A DNA stretch of 64,000 bases from Psychrobacter urativorans (GCF_904846675.1 NZ_CAJHBT010000008.1:39820-103819); one strand, 5' to 3'; shown: positions 36,710-48,199, numbered from the stretch's first letter. Notes: generated by a model from the sequence alone, not told the origin. Program-made: numbers and translations.

Positions 36710-38186
36710 TTAAGCCAGCCATTTTTTGAGCAGATTGCGTAGTACCTGGCTATCGCTCGTCGCACTATGACACAAATCAACGCCCACTGCCCTTAAACCA
36801 TACTCAAAACTGTCCAAAGAATAGCTTTTATGCGGCGGATACCAATAGACTAATAATACCCGAGTGGTACCCTCCTGCTCACGGATATAACGCGCTAACT
36901 GGACGGCTTTCTCCGGCAATACACCTCTGCAACCATCACCATATCTACGTGAGTCATCGTCAACTGTTCTACGACGGATAGCTCATACTGATGACAGCTT
37001 ACCGAAGCCCCAAGACGTTGCAGCTCCTCAACGATAATTTGTCCTGATACCGTAAACTTAATGGCATTTTCTATTAATGTCGAGATGACTTGCTTAATTT
37101 TATTGATATCCCCTTCAAGAGCATAGTCCATATGTTGAGTTCGGCTGGTAAGCTCTAGGCCTTTTTGCTTAGCTATTTGCTCGAACTCAGATAATAAATC
37201 CGCTAATAGCTGTAAGGGATTAAAGTCACCGAGACTGACCCCAACTTGGCCCTTTTCTATCTTATTTAGCTGAATAATTTGCTCAAACGTGCTGTCTAAA
37301 TGCTGACTGCCTTTATGTATAATGGCTAATACGTCATTTTGCTCCTCATTCAGCGTTTGAGGATTTAGCAGCTGTAAGCCGCCAGAGATGGCATTTAACG
37401 ATGTTTTTAGCTCATGAGTGATCATACTTTGCAAGTTGTAACGCTGAACATCGAGCGACAAGTTTTTATTGTGCAGCTGCTCCTCAAAAGCGGCCAGCTT
37501 CTCAACCTTTTGCTCCGCCACTTTTAAGCGGTCAAATAAGGTGGTAAGTGCCAATCTCGCAAACCTTTGCTAGATTCGCGATGTCTTTAGATAGCCAGTT
37601 CAGTTTACGCAAGATAAAATATATCCAGCCCAGACTCAAGCCAATAGTCGCCAGCCACAACCAAATATTTCTAAAAAACCAATTCCAACGTAGCTTATCA
37701 ATATCTATAGTGATATTAATATAACCGACTAGGATATTGTGATCTGATAGCGCATCATTAATCACATTCGCAGCACTGCTACTACTAGACAATGTCGTTG
37801 ATAGCTGCTTACTAAGATTAGAGTATTGGGTCCCGCTGCCGGTCATATAATGGCTGGTGACCGCCCGGTTGAAGCTGATACTATCGGCAAACAAAGCGTT
37901 GTACCAATCATTGGTTGTCTGTCCGACGGCGGCTCGATTAAGGGTAACGACTGGATGATCGGTTGAATAAAAGACAATGCTTTCGATACTCAAATCATCT
38001 TCTAATAAGACGCCGACTTGTCAGACGACCAAATTAGCACCATCAGCAGTAGAGTCACTGTTGATAATGAGGGACAAAGCCATAAACAAAAGATAATAAA
38101 AAAGTGGCGATAATAACAATGGCAATCGCTTGCAGGACAGAACGTCGAATATGAGTAGGGATAGTTCTAGCAGAATATGTATACAT
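36710..38186 (-). pseudogene. Decayed hybrid sensor histidine kinase (BarA/GacS-like)
   Basis: The remains read in order from an ATG at 38186. A first membrane helix (LQAIAIVIIATF) leads to a +1 frameshift at an A6 run (38098-38103), then an in-frame TGA at 38021-38023. A periplasmic part and a second helix (WLWLATIGLSLGWIYFIL) follow, then another frameshift near 37550-37575. Next come the H-box MITHELKTSLNAISGG and the N-box ENAIKFT. The G1/F/G2 ATP-binding boxes are deleted, and a receiver-like remnant follows. A GT duplication at 36921-36924 shifts the frame again before LPEKAVQLARYIREQ, and the tail ends LLKKWLA. With at least five lesions the gene is dead. BarA/GacS identity is only suggested by the plan. 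Confidence 0.85.
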
Positions 38187-38257
38187 GCGACTTAGTAACG
38201 TTGGGAGCACTTAGGTTGATATTACATGATAAGAAAAAATTATGTTTATTTAGTGAT

Positions 38258-38296
38258 AATTTATAATGATGGCTTCTGGAGCCACCATTATAAATT
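38258..38296. repeat. Strong hairpin between der and the kinase pseudogene
   Basis: AATTTATAATG plus TGGCT pairs with AGCCA plus CATTATAAATT, a 16-bp stem with one A/C mismatch and a 5-nt loop. It lies about 95 bp past the der stop. No T-run follows at once, so it may be a processing or stabilising hairpin rather than a terminator. Confidence 0.6.
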
Positions 38297-38390
38297 ACGG
38301 GTAAAAAGTTATAAAAACAGATAATATAAAGACAAAAAATATTGGAATAAAAAATAGTGAAAAACTTAATAGACACCTTAAGCAGCATAT

Positions 38391-39833
38391 TTAACGTTTT
38401 TTAGTGCTATTTTTATCATTCTTTTTATCACGCGTTGTGAACTTTTGCGCACGATTACGCTCACGCTGGCGCAGCTGTTGCTCTTTTGCTTTGGTTGGGG
38501 TGTCACTTTTATTAGCGAATGGATTTTCATTGAGCTTAAAGACCACATTAAGCGGTGTGCCCTCTAACTTAAATACTTGACGGAATTGGTTTTCAAGGTA
38601 GCGCTGATAGCTCTTAGGTAGAGAGCCCGTTTGGTTACCATGAATAACAATCACCGGTGGATTATGACCGCCGATATGGGCATAACGCAGTTTAATTCGG
38701 CGACCACCAACGGTTGGCGGTGGGCTGGCTGCAACGGTATCTTGCAAGATTTGGGTCAAGCGATTGGTTGATACCTCGAACATCGACGATTGATAAGCAC
38801 GCAAAATTGATGGATATAAATTGCCGACATTAGTACCGTGCAAGGCCGATATTAGATGCACTTTAACATAGGGTATAAAGTTAAAACGGCGATCCATTTC
38901 TATCTTAATATAGTTTTTTTGATCGGAGGTCAGACCATCCCATTTATTAATCGCCACCACTAAGGCGCGACCCGCATCAAGCGCATAGCCAATCATATGC
39001 AAATCTTGATCAACGATGCCTTCTTGCGCATCAATGACAATGATGGTGACATTGGAATCTTCAATGGCTTGCAAGGTTTTAATAACCGAGAACTTCTCTA
39101 CTTTTTCATCGATCTTGCCACGGCGACGCACGCCTGCAGTATCAATCAATACATAATCTTTGCCATCACGCTTATAGGGAATATAAATACTGTCGCGAGT
39201 GGTGCCTGGCATATCAAATACTACCACTCGGTCCTCACCTAACAGACGGTTAACTAAGGTCGATTTACCCACGTTTGGACGACCAATAATGGCAAGCTTT
39301 AGGCCATTCGGCTCCTGTACCGTCTCTTGTTCAGGCATATCTGCGGTGAGCACTTCTAGTAAATTGCCCACCCCGCGCCCATGACTGGCTGCCATAGGAT
39401 AAGGCTCGCCCAAACCTAAGGCATAAAATTCAGCGGGTGCGGAATCATGAACGCCATCAACTTTATTAGCAACCACATAGACTGGCTTGCCTAATGTATG
39501 CAAAAACTTGCCAATCTCAGCATCAGCACCAATCATACCTGCACGCGCATCGACCACAAAAACAATGATATCAGCTTCATGAATCGCAGTATGCGACTGC
39601 TCAGACATATAATCGTCAATATCACCCCTGCCATCGTCCGCCTCACCGATACCACCGGTATCTACAACGATAAATGCTTTACCTTCATATTCGGCATCAC
39701 CGTACTGACGATCGCGGGTCAGACCTGATAGGTCGGCAACCAATGCCTGCCGACTTTTGGTGAACTGATTAAATAAGGTAGATTTACCTACATTTGGGCG
39801 ACCAATCAAGGCGACCACAGGCTTAATACTCAT
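38391..39833 (-). CDS. der: Ribosome-assembly GTPase Der (EngA)
   Basis: A 480-residue protein with two tandem GTPase domains. The first has [14 protein letters not shown] and the second [14 protein letters not shown], each with D-T-x-G ([16 protein letters not shown]) and N-K-x-D (ANKVDG, INKWDG) motifs. A C-terminal KH-like domain ends in a basic Lys/Arg/Gln tail. It helps 50S ribosomal subunit maturation. It is the last gene of the ndk-to-der run, 387 bp downstream of bamB. Confidence 0.97.
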   Translation of the reverse strand: MSIKPVVALIGRPNVGKSTLFNQFTKSRQALVADLSGLTRDRQYGDAEYEGKAFIVVDTGGIGEADDGRGDIDDYMSEQSHTAIHEADIIVFVVDARAGMIGADAEIGKFLHTLGKPVYVVANKVDGVHDSAPAEFYALGLGEPYPMAASHGRGVGNLLEVLTADMPEQETVQEPNGLKLAIIGRPNVGKSTLVNRLLGEDRVVVFDMPGTTRDSIYIPYKRDGKDYVLIDTAGVRRRGKIDEKVEKFSVIKTLQAIEDSNVTIIVIDAQEGIVDQDLHMIGYALDAGRALVVAINKWDGLTSDQKNYIKIEMDRRFNFIPYVKVHLISALHGTNVGNLYPSILRAYQSSMFEVSTNRLTQILQDTVAASPPPTVGGRRIKLRYAHIGGHNPPVIVIHGNQTGSLPKSYQRYLENQFRQVFKLEGTPLNVVFKLNENPFANKSDTPTKAKEQQLRQRERNRAQKFTTRDKKNDKNSTKKR

Positions 39834-40220
39834 GTGTTACTCTCAGTGACGGACAATGATGACAGCGAATAGGCTGTATATTACCGCAAACTTAAATGGA
39901 TTATAGTAATAAAAAAAGTCATAATAAGATAGATAGCTGACGGCTACTAAACGATTGATTAGTATAGCAATTTAATTTGATGGCAATCGATCGACCACTC
40001 AATAACAAATCAGCGTTTAACATATAGCGAATTTGCTAAGGGCGCATAGATTACGCGAAACAAAGGTTTTAAACAAGTAATTTACACAAGGCGTTAAACG
40101 CTGTCCAAGCAGCTTTTAAATTTTATACCATTAAGAGTCGTTTCTTTACAATTAAGCTCGATGATAACCATTAATCAAAGTCTTATAAATAGTCATCACT
40201 GAGCTTAACATGCTAACGGC
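39834..40220. other. Gap between bamB and der
   Basis: These 387 bp are unusually long for this otherwise tight gene run, so der may have its own promoter here. A short direct repeat (CTTAACATGCTAACGG / CTTAACGTGCTAATTG, about 40203-40234) spans the bamB stop. No gene is seen. Confidence 0.45.
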
Positions 40221-41429
40221 TTAACGTGCTAATTGCCAAAAGGCTACTTGCCCTGATTTACTTTGGGTCATCAAGCGGCTGTCTTGTACTTGTAAATTGG
40301 TCAGCGCCCCTTTGGTCTGGACGCGGCTCACGATATTACCAGTCGCCGGATCGAATAAATGCACCACCCCATCAAGGTCACCGACAGCAATATAATTACC
40401 AATCATAACCGGATTGGTTAACTCACGATAACCGAGCGCGTCACTTTCCCACAATGTTTGTCCATTGCTGCGGTTATAGGCGATAACCTTGCCGTCTAAA
40501 CTGGTGCCAATCACTTGCTGGTTATTGACTGCCAGTGCTTTAAGACTGGCAAGCTCATTGACGAACATGACCTGCCGCGATGCCAAATCAATGCCTAACA
40601 GCTGACCGCTATAGCTGACTGCAAACAGCTGATTATTATCAACGATAGGCATGCCATCGACATCGCTCATGCGTTCGACTTCGCTACTACCCACGCCCAC
40701 ACCGACGCGACGTGACCACTGCGGCAGACCGCTATCAGTGGTAATAGCATGTAAGCGACCATCAGCGGTAGCAATCAGTGCGGTTTTATCATCTAATAGC
40801 GTTGGTGCCGCAGCGCCGCGCACACTGATTGCCGGTACTTGAGTGGTAAATTGCCAAACCGACTGACCCGTTTGTAGCGACAAACCATGCAAGAGACCAT
40901 CATTACCCGATAAAATAACGCGGTTATTACTGATCAATGCTGGCGTCAACACTGAGCCTGATAGCTGCTGCTGCCAGCGTTTAGAACCTGTCATACTGTC
41001 AAAGGCCAGCACTTTCCCGCCACGGGTACTAATAACCGCGGTTTGACTGAACGCATCTAAGGCCACGCCGCCAGTGATTTGTTCGCCGACATTGATTGAC
41101 CATAAGCGCTGACCAGCATTATCAAAACCGGTTAAATCACCACCCCTTGAGGCAAGAACGATTTGGCCGTTATCATAGCCCACTTGTAAACTGAGCGGAT
41201 CTTTTTTGCTGGCTTTTTTATTGCCAACATTGACATTGAATACTGGCTGCAGCACACTAATCGGCTGGGCAATTTGTACTAATTTTACAGGATCATGAAT
41301 AACCGGTTTGATACCACGGTTACACCCAATAACAGCAGTCGTCATCAGCGCCAACACTGCCACTTGCATGACAGTCGCTTTTATAGTCTTGCCTGTTATG
41401 ATTTTATTGGAGCGAATAGATGGGTTCAT
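40221..41429 (-). CDS. bamB: Outer-membrane protein assembly factor BamB
   Basis: A lipoprotein of the BAM complex that helps insert beta-barrel proteins. The 402-residue protein has a signal with lipobox AVIGC at about residue 36 and then an eight-bladed propeller of PQQ-type repeats, with recurrent pieces such as GSKRWQQQL, GQSVWQFT, LPQWSRRV and GQTLWES. It sits downstream of the yfgM-like gene and upstream of der, the standard gene order, which supports the call. Confidence 0.94.
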   Translation of the reverse strand: MNPSIRSNKIITGKTIKATVMQVAVLALMTTAVIGCNRGIKPVIHDPVKLVQIAQPISVLQPVFNVNVGNKKASKKDPLSLQVGYDNGQIVLASRGGDLTGFDNAGQRLWSINVGEQITGGVALDAFSQTAVISTRGGKVLAFDSMTGSKRWQQQLSGSVLTPALISNNRVILSGNDGLLHGLSLQTGQSVWQFTTQVPAISVRGAAAPTLLDDKTALIATADGRLHAITTDSGLPQWSRRVGVGVGSSEVERMSDVDGMPIVDNNQLFAVSYSGQLLGIDLASRQVMFVNELASLKALAVNNQQVIGTSLDGKVIAYNRSNGQTLWESDALGYRELTNPVMIGNYIAVGDLDGVVHLFDPATGNIVSRVQTKGALTNLQVQDSRLMTQSKSGQVAFWQLAR

Positions 41430-41567
41430 TATATGTTCTCACTACGAATAAATGGACTATTATTTAACCAATAAATGACTAATATACCCGCTAGCAATAA
41501 AAAAGCAAATAGCGCTATGCATTAATATTAGTATGACAGTATTACCTGTTTATATTATTCTACTGAC

Positions 41568-42404
41568 TTACTGTGTCGCTTGGGCTGGCGTGCTTGGAGC
41601 ATTAGGTGCGCTAGGATTATTAGCAACTTCACCTTCTTCAATATTCTCGATGACTAACGGCTGCTCAGAGGCAGTAGAAGCTTGAACAAGACTGGCTTGC
41701 TCACTGATTGCTTCAGGAACAATACCCAAACTTTCCATCTTTAGCCCTAATACCGCACGCGTCTCATTGCGACCGCGCAATAATTCCCAAGCATTACTAT
41801 AAGATTTAATCGCGGCATCTTTATTGTTTCTTGCTAAATGAATGTCACCCAACAGCTCTTGCTGACTGGCTTCAAACGAGCTTGGCATATCATTATTAGC
41901 TTGAGCTAACGCCGCATCAGCATCGCCTGAGGCTAGCAAAGTTTCGGCATAACGCAGACGGGTCACGGCACTTAAACCGGCATCACCCAAATCAATCGCT
42001 AAGGCCTTTTTTAGACTATCAGTTGCGCCTTTAAAATCATCACTATCAACTTGCCCGCGCGCTTTAATCATGAGCGCTTGCCACGCATAAACAGAGCCGC
42101 CATGGGTGCTGACCAGCGCATCAATGTCTTTATTGAGCTTTGCACGACCGTCTGCAAGTGCGGTTTGGGCTTCTGCCTCTAGGTCTGGATTTTGCGCAGC
42201 CAAACTGACTTCTTCATTTAGCCTTTGAATATCTGCATATTGATCGGCGGCAACGGTATCTACGCGAGCATGGTTATCTTGCCAGTACGTCCAGCCAAAA
42301 TAACCAGCTAGCGCCAATAAAATAGCGGTAATGATATAGCTACCATACTGCTTAAGCGCTTGCGTCGAATTGTCTGCATTTGGCGAATTAGGGGTCAGAG
42401 CCAT
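41568..42404 (-). CDS. YfgM-like tetratricopeptide protein
   Basis: A 278-residue inner-membrane protein with a single N-terminal helix (YIITAILLALAGYFGWTYW, about residues 23-41) and a periplasmic domain with TPR-like helices (DFKGATDSLKKALAIDL and DAALAQANNDMPS). E. coli YfgM associates with the SecYEG translocon and periplasmic chaperones. The C-terminal 50 residues are an acidic Pro/Ala/Ser-rich tail not found in E. coli YfgM. The position between hisS and bamB is the standard one. Confidence 0.88.
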   Translation of the reverse strand: MALTPNSPNADNSTQALKQYGSYIITAILLALAGYFGWTYWQDNHARVDTVAADQYADIQRLNEEVSLAAQNPDLEAEAQTALADGRAKLNKDIDALVSTHGGSVYAWQALMIKARGQVDSDDFKGATDSLKKALAIDLGDAGLSAVTRLRYAETLLASGDADAALAQANNDMPSSFEASQQELLGDIHLARNNKDAAIKSYSNAWELLRGRNETRAVLGLKMESLGIVPEAISEQASLVQASTASEQPLVIENIEEGEVANNPSAPNAPSTPAQATQ

Positions 42405-42491
42405 GTTTGTTTACCTGATAAAATCTAGTGACTAGAGGTATAGTTGCTATAAGACTAACTTCTTAAATTAAGTCTATATACAATCATTTAT

Positions 42492-43778
42492 TTATATTGA
42501 GAAATTTTCTGCAGCCGATAACCAATCTTGCGCGGCAGTCGTTTGCTCACCGGTCTGCATGTTTTTAATACTGATAATATTATCTTCAAGCTCTTGCTGC
42601 GCCAAAATCACTGTCAAAGCGGCCCCTGACTTATCGGCCTTTTTCATTTGCGATTTTAAACTGGTGGCACTCGCCATTTTAATCCGCAAGTCTGGACGAT
42701 CATAACGCAATTTTTGCGCATAATTAATGCCAGCGCTATACACCTCAGGGTGCGTAACCACAAAGATATCACAAGCTGAAGTCTCAGCAAATGGCGCAAC
42801 CGCATCAATCAATAATAATAGACGCTCAAGACCCATCGCAAAGCCAACAGCAGGCTCAGACTTAACAGGTTTATCATTACGGGCACCGATAGATTTTAAT
42901 TGTCCAATCAGCCCGTCATAACGACCGCCGGCACAGACTGTCGCTTGGCTACCAAGCTTATCCGTTACCCACTCAAAGACGGTTTTATTATAATAATCAA
43001 GACCGCGTACCAGATGCGGATTGATTTCATAGTCGATACCAAGCGCCGTTAGATAGGTTTGTACTTCTTCAAAATGTATAATACTATCGGCACCTAAGAA
43101 GTCAGCCAGCTTGGGGGCATCGGACAACACGGCTTGAGTGCTCGCCTCTTTACTGTCTAAAATACGCAGCGGATTGGTAGTCAAGCGGCGTTTACTATCC
43201 TCATCTAACTGATCGTGCTTATCGGTTAAATAAGCAACTAGCGCTTCACGATACGCATGGCGCTCATCAAGCTCACCTAAACTATTTAGTTGCAAACGCA
43301 TCTCATCTTTTAGGCCCAATTCTTGCCACATTAGATGAGTCATAGCAATGAGTTCCGCATCCGCATCCGGTAGCGGACTACCGAAGCTTTCCACCCCTAA
43401 TTGGTGAAACTGACGGTAGCGACCTTTTTGCGGACGCTCATAACGAAACATCGGGCCGATATACCATAATTTGGGCGTGTCACTGCGCAATAGATTATGC
43501 TCAATGACCGCGCGTACTGCACCAGCTGTCCCTTCAGGACGCAACGCGAGCGGCGTGGGTGGATCAGACTTATCCGTAAAGCTATACATCTCTTTTTCGA
43601 CAATATCCGTAGCACCACCAATAGCACGAGCAAATAAATCAGTCTGCTCAACAATAGGCAAGCGAATATGCTCATAACCATATCTGCCTAATACGTTTGC
43701 CAATACGGCCTCTAAATGCAGCCACTTTGCCGATTGTTCTGGCAAAATATCGTTGAACCCTTTAATTGCTTTAATCAT
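42492..43778 (-). CDS. hisS: Histidyl-tRNA synthetase
   Basis: A class II aminoacyl-tRNA synthetase of 428 residues. Motif 2 is [24 protein letters not shown], shown here by [16 protein letters not shown]. The histidine-specific segments [15 protein letters not shown] (HisA) and [12 protein letters not shown] (HisB) are both present, as is motif 3 [13 protein letters not shown]. The C-terminal anticodon-binding domain is complete. It is 78 bp downstream of ispG. HisZ, its paralogue, is encoded at 50761. Confidence 0.97.
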   Translation of the reverse strand: MIKAIKGFNDILPEQSAKWLHLEAVLANVLGRYGYEHIRLPIVEQTDLFARAIGGATDIVEKEMYSFTDKSDPPTPLALRPEGTAGAVRAVIEHNLLRSDTPKLWYIGPMFRYERPQKGRYRQFHQLGVESFGSPLPDADAELIAMTHLMWQELGLKDEMRLQLNSLGELDERHAYREALVAYLTDKHDQLDEDSKRRLTTNPLRILDSKEASTQAVLSDAPKLADFLGADSIIHFEEVQTYLTALGIDYEINPHLVRGLDYYNKTVFEWVTDKLGSQATVCAGGRYDGLIGQLKSIGARNDKPVKSEPAVGFAMGLERLLLLIDAVAPFAETSACDIFVVTHPEVYSAGINYAQKLRYDRPDLRIKMASATSLKSQMKKADKSGAALTVILAQQELEDNIISIKNMQTGEQTTAAQDWLSAAENFSI

Positions 43779-43855
43779 GGTACGGTGACATCCTCAAACG
43801 TTATCGCTGTTATCTTTATTTTTAGTACTTAAATTTATATTAATGGTGCTAAACG

Positions 43856-44971
43856 CTATTTTACCCGAATGATTTCATTTTCGCGTAACTTCGCTAGCTC
43901 TTCGGCATGAGAACGTACCATACCTTCAATCTCATCGACCAAATTATTGGTATCGATAAGATGGCTTTTTTCGCCCATGCGATATACTAGCGATTTTTTT
44001 GTGGCACCGACAATACCAATATCTGCTTCTTTAGCTTCACCAGGGCCATTAACTTTACAGCCAATCACTGATAAATTCATTGGTTCACGAATGTCTTCCA
44101 AGCGTGACTCTAAAGCGGTCATCACTCTAATCACATCAAACTCTTGTCTTGAGCAGCTAGGACAAGCAATAAAATTGACGCCATTAGAACGAATATTAAG
44201 CGATTTTAGAATATCAAAACCAATTTTAATTTCTTCTTCAGGTTCCGCAGCTAGTGAGATACGGATAGTATCGCCAATACCATCGAGCAACAAGCCGCCG
44301 AGCGCAATAGCAGACTTGACCGCACCTGTACGATATACACCCGCTTCGGTGACCCCTAAATGTAGCGGATTATCAATTTGCGCTGATATTAATCGATACG
44401 CATCCAAGGTTAAAAATACATTACTGGCTTTAACCGATATTTTATATTGGTCAAAGTTTAAACGCTCTAATATATCAATATGGCGCATGGCGGATTCGAG
44501 CATCGCCTCACCTGTCGGCTCACTATATTTGCGCTGGATTTCTTTTTCTAGCGAGCCAGCATTTACACCGATGCGGATAGGAATATTATGATGCCTAGCA
44601 CAAGCGACCACTTCACGGACTTTAGCATCGCTACCGATGTTACCGGGGTTAATACGCAGGCAATCAGCACCCGCTTCGGCAACGGCAAGAGCAATTTTGT
44701 GGTCGAAATGGACGTCTGCTACTAACGGTACACTGACTAATTTGCGTATTTTACCAAAAGCTTCTACGGTATCCATCGTTGGCGTAGATACCCGCATAAA
44801 ATCGGCACCGGCCTCAACACAACGCTCTATTTGCGCTACGGTTGCTGCCACATCACAGGTGTCAGTATTGGTCATACTTTGTACACTAATTGGTGCATCG
44901 CCACCAATGGCAACATCACCGACGTATATTTTTTTAGTAAGACGACGGTTAATAGGCGCTGACGTTGACAT
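43856..44971 (-). CDS. ispG: 4-hydroxy-3-methylbut-2-en-1-yl diphosphate synthase
   Basis: The penultimate enzyme of the MEP isoprenoid pathway, an iron-sulfur protein. It is 371 residues, the short bacterial form. The N-terminal TIM barrel has [20 protein letters not shown] and [10 protein letters not shown]. The C-terminal cluster domain has [12 protein letters not shown] and [12 protein letters not shown], with the three Cys ligands. It lies between rodZ and hisS, the conserved order. Confidence 0.97.
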   Translation of the reverse strand: MSTSAPINRRLTKKIYVGDVAIGGDAPISVQSMTNTDTCDVAATVAQIERCVEAGADFMRVSTPTMDTVEAFGKIRKLVSVPLVADVHFDHKIALAVAEAGADCLRINPGNIGSDAKVREVVACARHHNIPIRIGVNAGSLEKEIQRKYSEPTGEAMLESAMRHIDILERLNFDQYKISVKASNVFLTLDAYRLISAQIDNPLHLGVTEAGVYRTGAVKSAIALGGLLLDGIGDTIRISLAAEPEEEIKIGFDILKSLNIRSNGVNFIACPSCSRQEFDVIRVMTALESRLEDIREPMNLSVIGCKVNGPGEAKEADIGIVGATKKSLVYRMGEKSHLIDTNNLVDEIEGMVRSHAEELAKLRENEIIRVK

Positions 44972-45051
44972 ACAAAAATCCTTAGATTGAGCAAAACATA
45001 TAAAAATAGAAATAGCGGCTTAAAAAAACGACTGCTTAAATAAATTATAAA

Positions 45052-45879
45052 TTAGGGTGACAATTCAAAACTCGCCCGCTTACCTGCTGCATATTGATCG
45101 AGAACAACAGTTTCTTGGTCTAGCAATAAGCGCACATTATCGACATTATCAATTTCAATATTGAATGGCAGCATGCCCGTTAGTTTATAATCACCGCGAG
45201 TCTGACTGCCGCTCATAAGGCTATTGCCGGAGGCATCAGTGATATTAATAATGGCTGTATCAGTCAATATCACTTGTAAGGAAGCATAGCCTAGGCTCTG
45301 ATTATCGCTATCACCGCCCAAATTGAGCGCAGAACCAGACGCGCCAATCTCATTACTTTGAGTATTAATCGCTGCGCCTTGCGCTTGTTCTGTGGCGGTT
45401 AATTCATCAGTAACCGGACTTGTTGCTTGGTCATTTTTACTGGCATTACTGACCATACGAAATAAGAATATCACTAAAACAATCAGGGCAATAACGGCCA
45501 CAATCAATAGTGGATTAAAACGAATTCGGCTCTGGCTATCACGCTGCAAAGTGCCCATAGGCCGCAGTGGTAACTCGCTGTTGCTTGCTGCGCGCAACTT
45601 AAGCGCCTCAGGATAAGTGGCATCAAAGCTGGTCGCTACTTGAGCGGCGTCTAAATCCAAAAACTTCGCATAATTGATCGCAAAACCGCGAGCAAAGGCG
45701 GCTTGTGGCAAGTCATCAAAACTTTCATCTTCTAGCGCCTGCAAATGACGCTTTAAAATAAACAGCTCACTTGATGCCTCCTCTAAGCTCAATTTTTTAC
45801 TTTGTCGGGCGTGCTGCAACATAGCCCCAAAGGATTGTTGAGCTTTAGCAGGCTGTTCGTTTGATAGTGATTGGGTCAT
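45052..45879 (-). CDS. rodZ: Cytoskeletal membrane protein RodZ
   Basis: It links the MreB cytoskeleton to the cell-wall elongation machinery. The cytoplasmic N-terminal helix-turn-helix (SFGAMLQHARQSKKLSLEEA; ELFILKRHLQALEDESF) is followed by a basic linker, one membrane helix (LLIVAVIALIVLVIFLF, about 125-142) and a periplasmic DUF4115 domain (IINITDASGNSLMSG, GMLPFNIEIDNVDNVRLLL). The ATG at 45877-45879 overlaps the pilW stop as ATGA, so translation of the two is probably coupled. The upstream TTG would give two extra residues. Confidence 0.92.
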   Translation of the reverse strand: MTQSLSNEQPAKAQQSFGAMLQHARQSKKLSLEEASSELFILKRHLQALEDESFDDLPQAAFARGFAINYAKFLDLDAAQVATSFDATYPEALKLRAASNSELPLRPMGTLQRDSQSRIRFNPLLIVAVIALIVLVIFLFRMVSNASKNDQATSPVTDELTATEQAQGAAINTQSNEIGASGSALNLGGDSDNQSLGYASLQVILTDTAIINITDASGNSLMSGSQTRGDYKLTGMLPFNIEIDNVDNVRLLLDQETVVLDQYAAGKRASFELSP

Positions 45880-46751
45880 GTCCAAGGAGCCTGTGGATTA
45901 TTAAGCCAAGTTTTAAGCTTTTTGGCCTCCTCACTTAATGGATAAGCGGATAAAAGCTGCTGCGCTAACTGCTGACGCGTAGGGGTATCATTTTGAGCGG
46001 CGGCAAGTTTAATACCTTGCAATAGCAAACGCGGACTTGTACTCTGACCTTGCACCAATATCAACGTCTCTTCATAGAGGCGCTGTGCTTGCGGTATACG
46101 CTGCTGTTCAAGCAACAAGTCAACCAGCTCAATATGAGCAATTAAACTATTACGATTGCCATCTAATGCCCGCAAAAAAGCTTTTGCGGCAGCAGGATGG
46201 TCATTCAGTGTCATATAAGTGCGGCCCAAGTTTTCAAGCGCCCCAATACGGCCGTCATAACCAAGCGCTGACCCTGCAATTTCAAACTGCTCTACCGCCT
46301 CACTATAGCGATTCATCTGTGATAAATACACACCATAATTATTACGTGCCTGCTCAAAGTCTTTATCAAGCGCAATCGCTTTTTTAAAATATTGATCCGC
46401 TTTTTCAAGATTAAGACGACTGCCTTCTTGCTGCAATAAAACGCCCATCATATCATAGGCCGGCGCGTATCTGCTATCTGCAGCGAAAGCTTTTTCCAGT
46501 TGCTGCTGCGCAGAATCAAGCTCATTTTTACGAATATATTGCGCGGCAAGCGAGGTGCGAACACGTGCTACCTCTTCTTTATTAGTGTTACGGTTATTGC
46601 TCGGCTGCGTTGACGTTTGATAGCTTGTGCTACCCAACAAATCATTCGTTGGAGAATTTTGACACCCTGTCAGTAAGACGGCCAATAGCGCAGTTGCTAG
46701 TAAGTAAACGTATTTTTGAGATTTGATCTGACAAGAATATTTAGAGCTCAT
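45876..46751 (-). CDS. pilW: Type IV pilus biogenesis lipoprotein PilW/PilF
   Basis: A TPR lipoprotein that assists PilQ secretin assembly in the outer membrane. From the ATG at 46751 it is about 291 residues: signal sequence with lipobox LLTGC, a Ser/Asn linker, then several TPR units (RTSLAAQYIRKNELDSAQQQ; RYAPAYDMMGVLLQQEG; EQARNNYGVYLSQMNRYSEA). The upstream TTG at 46787 is possible but unlikely; no strong RBS helps the choice. The stop overlaps the rodZ start (ATGA). The position after rlmN is the standard order. Confidence 0.88.
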   Translation of the reverse strand: MSSKYSCQIKSQKYVYLLATALLAVLLTGCQNSPTNDLLGSTSYQTSTQPSNNRNTNKEEVARVRTSLAAQYIRKNELDSAQQQLEKAFAADSRYAPAYDMMGVLLQQEGSRLNLEKADQYFKKAIALDKDFEQARNNYGVYLSQMNRYSEAVEQFEIAGSALGYDGRIGALENLGRTYMTLNDHPAAAKAFLRALDGNRNSLIAHIELVDLLLEQQRIPQAQRLYEETLILVQGQSTSPRLLLQGIKLAAAQNDTPTRQQLAQQLLSAYPLSEEAKKLKTWLNNPQAPWT

Positions 46752-46923
46752 TATGGCCGCCATCATAAAACTGAGGATCGATATCAAGGTTCATCACTGT
46801 AATTCAACGAGCCATCAGTTTAATGGATTTAGTCTGCATAAGTACAGTTTAGTTGCTATAACTACATTTCTGTTACCATCAACGTGGATAAACAATAACT
46901 GACGCGCTATAAATGACTCATTT

Positions 46924-48189
46924 TTAAGCGTTTTCACGATCTTTAATACTTTGCTGCCACGCCGCAGAACGTCTGGTACGATCCGCGACCTGTCCAACCA
47001 ATTGACCACAAGCGGCATCAATATCATCGCCGCGAGTTTGGCGAATGGTACAAACAAATCCGGCTTCGCTTAAGATATTACTAAAGGCATGAATACGATT
47101 ATTACTAGATTTATCGTAACCGGCGTGTGGAAAAGGATTAAATGGAATCAGATTGATTTTGCTAGGCAAACCTTCTAATAAAGCTACCAACTGATGAGCA
47201 TGTTCATCGTGATCATTGACGCCATCTAGCATGACATATTCAATAGTGACATGTTTCTTATGGCGGGGATTAACGTCATGCACATAATTTTTTGCAGCGG
47301 CAATCAGCTCATTTAAAGGGTATTTTTTATTAATCGGAACCAGCTCGTTACGCAATTCATCGTTAGGCGCATGCAAAGATATCGCCAGTGCCACATCGAC
47401 ATCTTGCGCAAGCTGATACATTTTGGGTACCACACCTGAGGTTGATAAGGTAACGCGGCGCTTGGATAAGCCATACGCATGATCACTTAACATCAGCTCC
47501 ATAGAGCCAACAACTGGACGGTAATTCAACAGCGGCTCGCCCATACCCATCATGACTACATTAGTCACTTGGTTGTCCCATAAGGTATGGTCAACGCCCT
47601 CTAAGCTGTCTTGATCATCGGTCATATAAGAGGCGTTAGCGACCCACAACTGACCGATAATTTCAGCGGCAGTCAAATCACGCTCAAAGCCCTGTTTACC
47701 GGTACTACAAAAGCTGCAATCTAATGCACAACCCACTTGTGATGAGACACACAAAGTCTTACGGCCATTGACCTTGCTATCATCTGCCGGTATCAATACC
47801 GTTTCGACCAACGAGCCACCAGTGACTTCAAATACCCATTTACGGGTGCCATCATCACTATATTGACGATGGATGACTTTTGGCGGGGTCACACAAGCAT
47901 TGGCTGACAATTTATCACGCAAGCCTTTGCTTAAATTGGTCATCTGTTCAAAGTCGGTGACCCCCTGCTGATAAATCCACTTAATTACTTGGGTAGAACG
48001 AAATGGCTTTTCGCCAATACTTTTAAAGTAGTCAGCAAGTTGCGTTTTTGTCATACCTAATAGATTAGTTTTAGCCTGCGTCTCATCCAATAGCTTGATG
48101 CTATTGTTGCGTTTAGCTGGGGTGTGCGCTTGTACTGGCTGAGCGTGCGTGGCAATAGTTGTGGCATTAGTTTCAGTGAGAGTTGACAT
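46924..48189 (-). CDS. rlmN: Dual-specificity 23S rRNA/tRNA adenine-C2 methyltransferase RlmN
   Basis: A radical SAM enzyme that methylates A2503 of 23S rRNA and A37 of some tRNAs. The cluster motif is [17 protein letters not shown] (C-x3-C-x2-C). [12 protein letters not shown] is the family SAM-binding motif, and [18 protein letters not shown] holds the C-terminal methyl-carrying Cys. The 421-residue protein has about 30 extra N-terminal residues compared with the typical enzyme. It lies between ndk and pilW; its upstream region holds a tandem 16-bp repeat. Confidence 0.95.
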   Translation of the reverse strand: MSTLTETNATTIATHAQPVQAHTPAKRNNSIKLLDETQAKTNLLGMTKTQLADYFKSIGEKPFRSTQVIKWIYQQGVTDFEQMTNLSKGLRDKLSANACVTPPKVIHRQYSDDGTRKWVFEVTGGSLVETVLIPADDSKVNGRKTLCVSSQVGCALDCSFCSTGKQGFERDLTAAEIIGQLWVANASYMTDDQDSLEGVDHTLWDNQVTNVVMMGMGEPLLNYRPVVGSMELMLSDHAYGLSKRRVTLSTSGVVPKMYQLAQDVDVALAISLHAPNDELRNELVPINKKYPLNELIAAAKNYVHDVNPRHKKHVTIEYVMLDGVNDHDEHAHQLVALLEGLPSKINLIPFNPFPHAGYDKSSNNRIHAFSNILSEAGFVCTIRQTRGDDIDAACGQLVGQVADRTRRSAAWQQSIKDRENA

Positions 48190-48199
48190 AATCGGTGAC

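Noticed and set aside
36710..38186. Programmed frameshifting as an explanation for the split kinase gene
   Set aside because: There is also an in-frame TGA and a deletion of the ATP-binding boxes, so decay is the simpler explanation.
38167..38388. A 73-codon minus-strand frame between der and the kinase remnant
   Set aside because: It runs through the strong hairpin and overlaps the kinase start, and its composition (Phe, Ile, Asn, Tyr) just mirrors AT-rich DNA.
43947..44591. A 214-codon plus-strand frame opposite ispG
   Set aside because: It is the antisense shadow of a strongly conserved gene and has Ser/Ile-rich composition without any motif.
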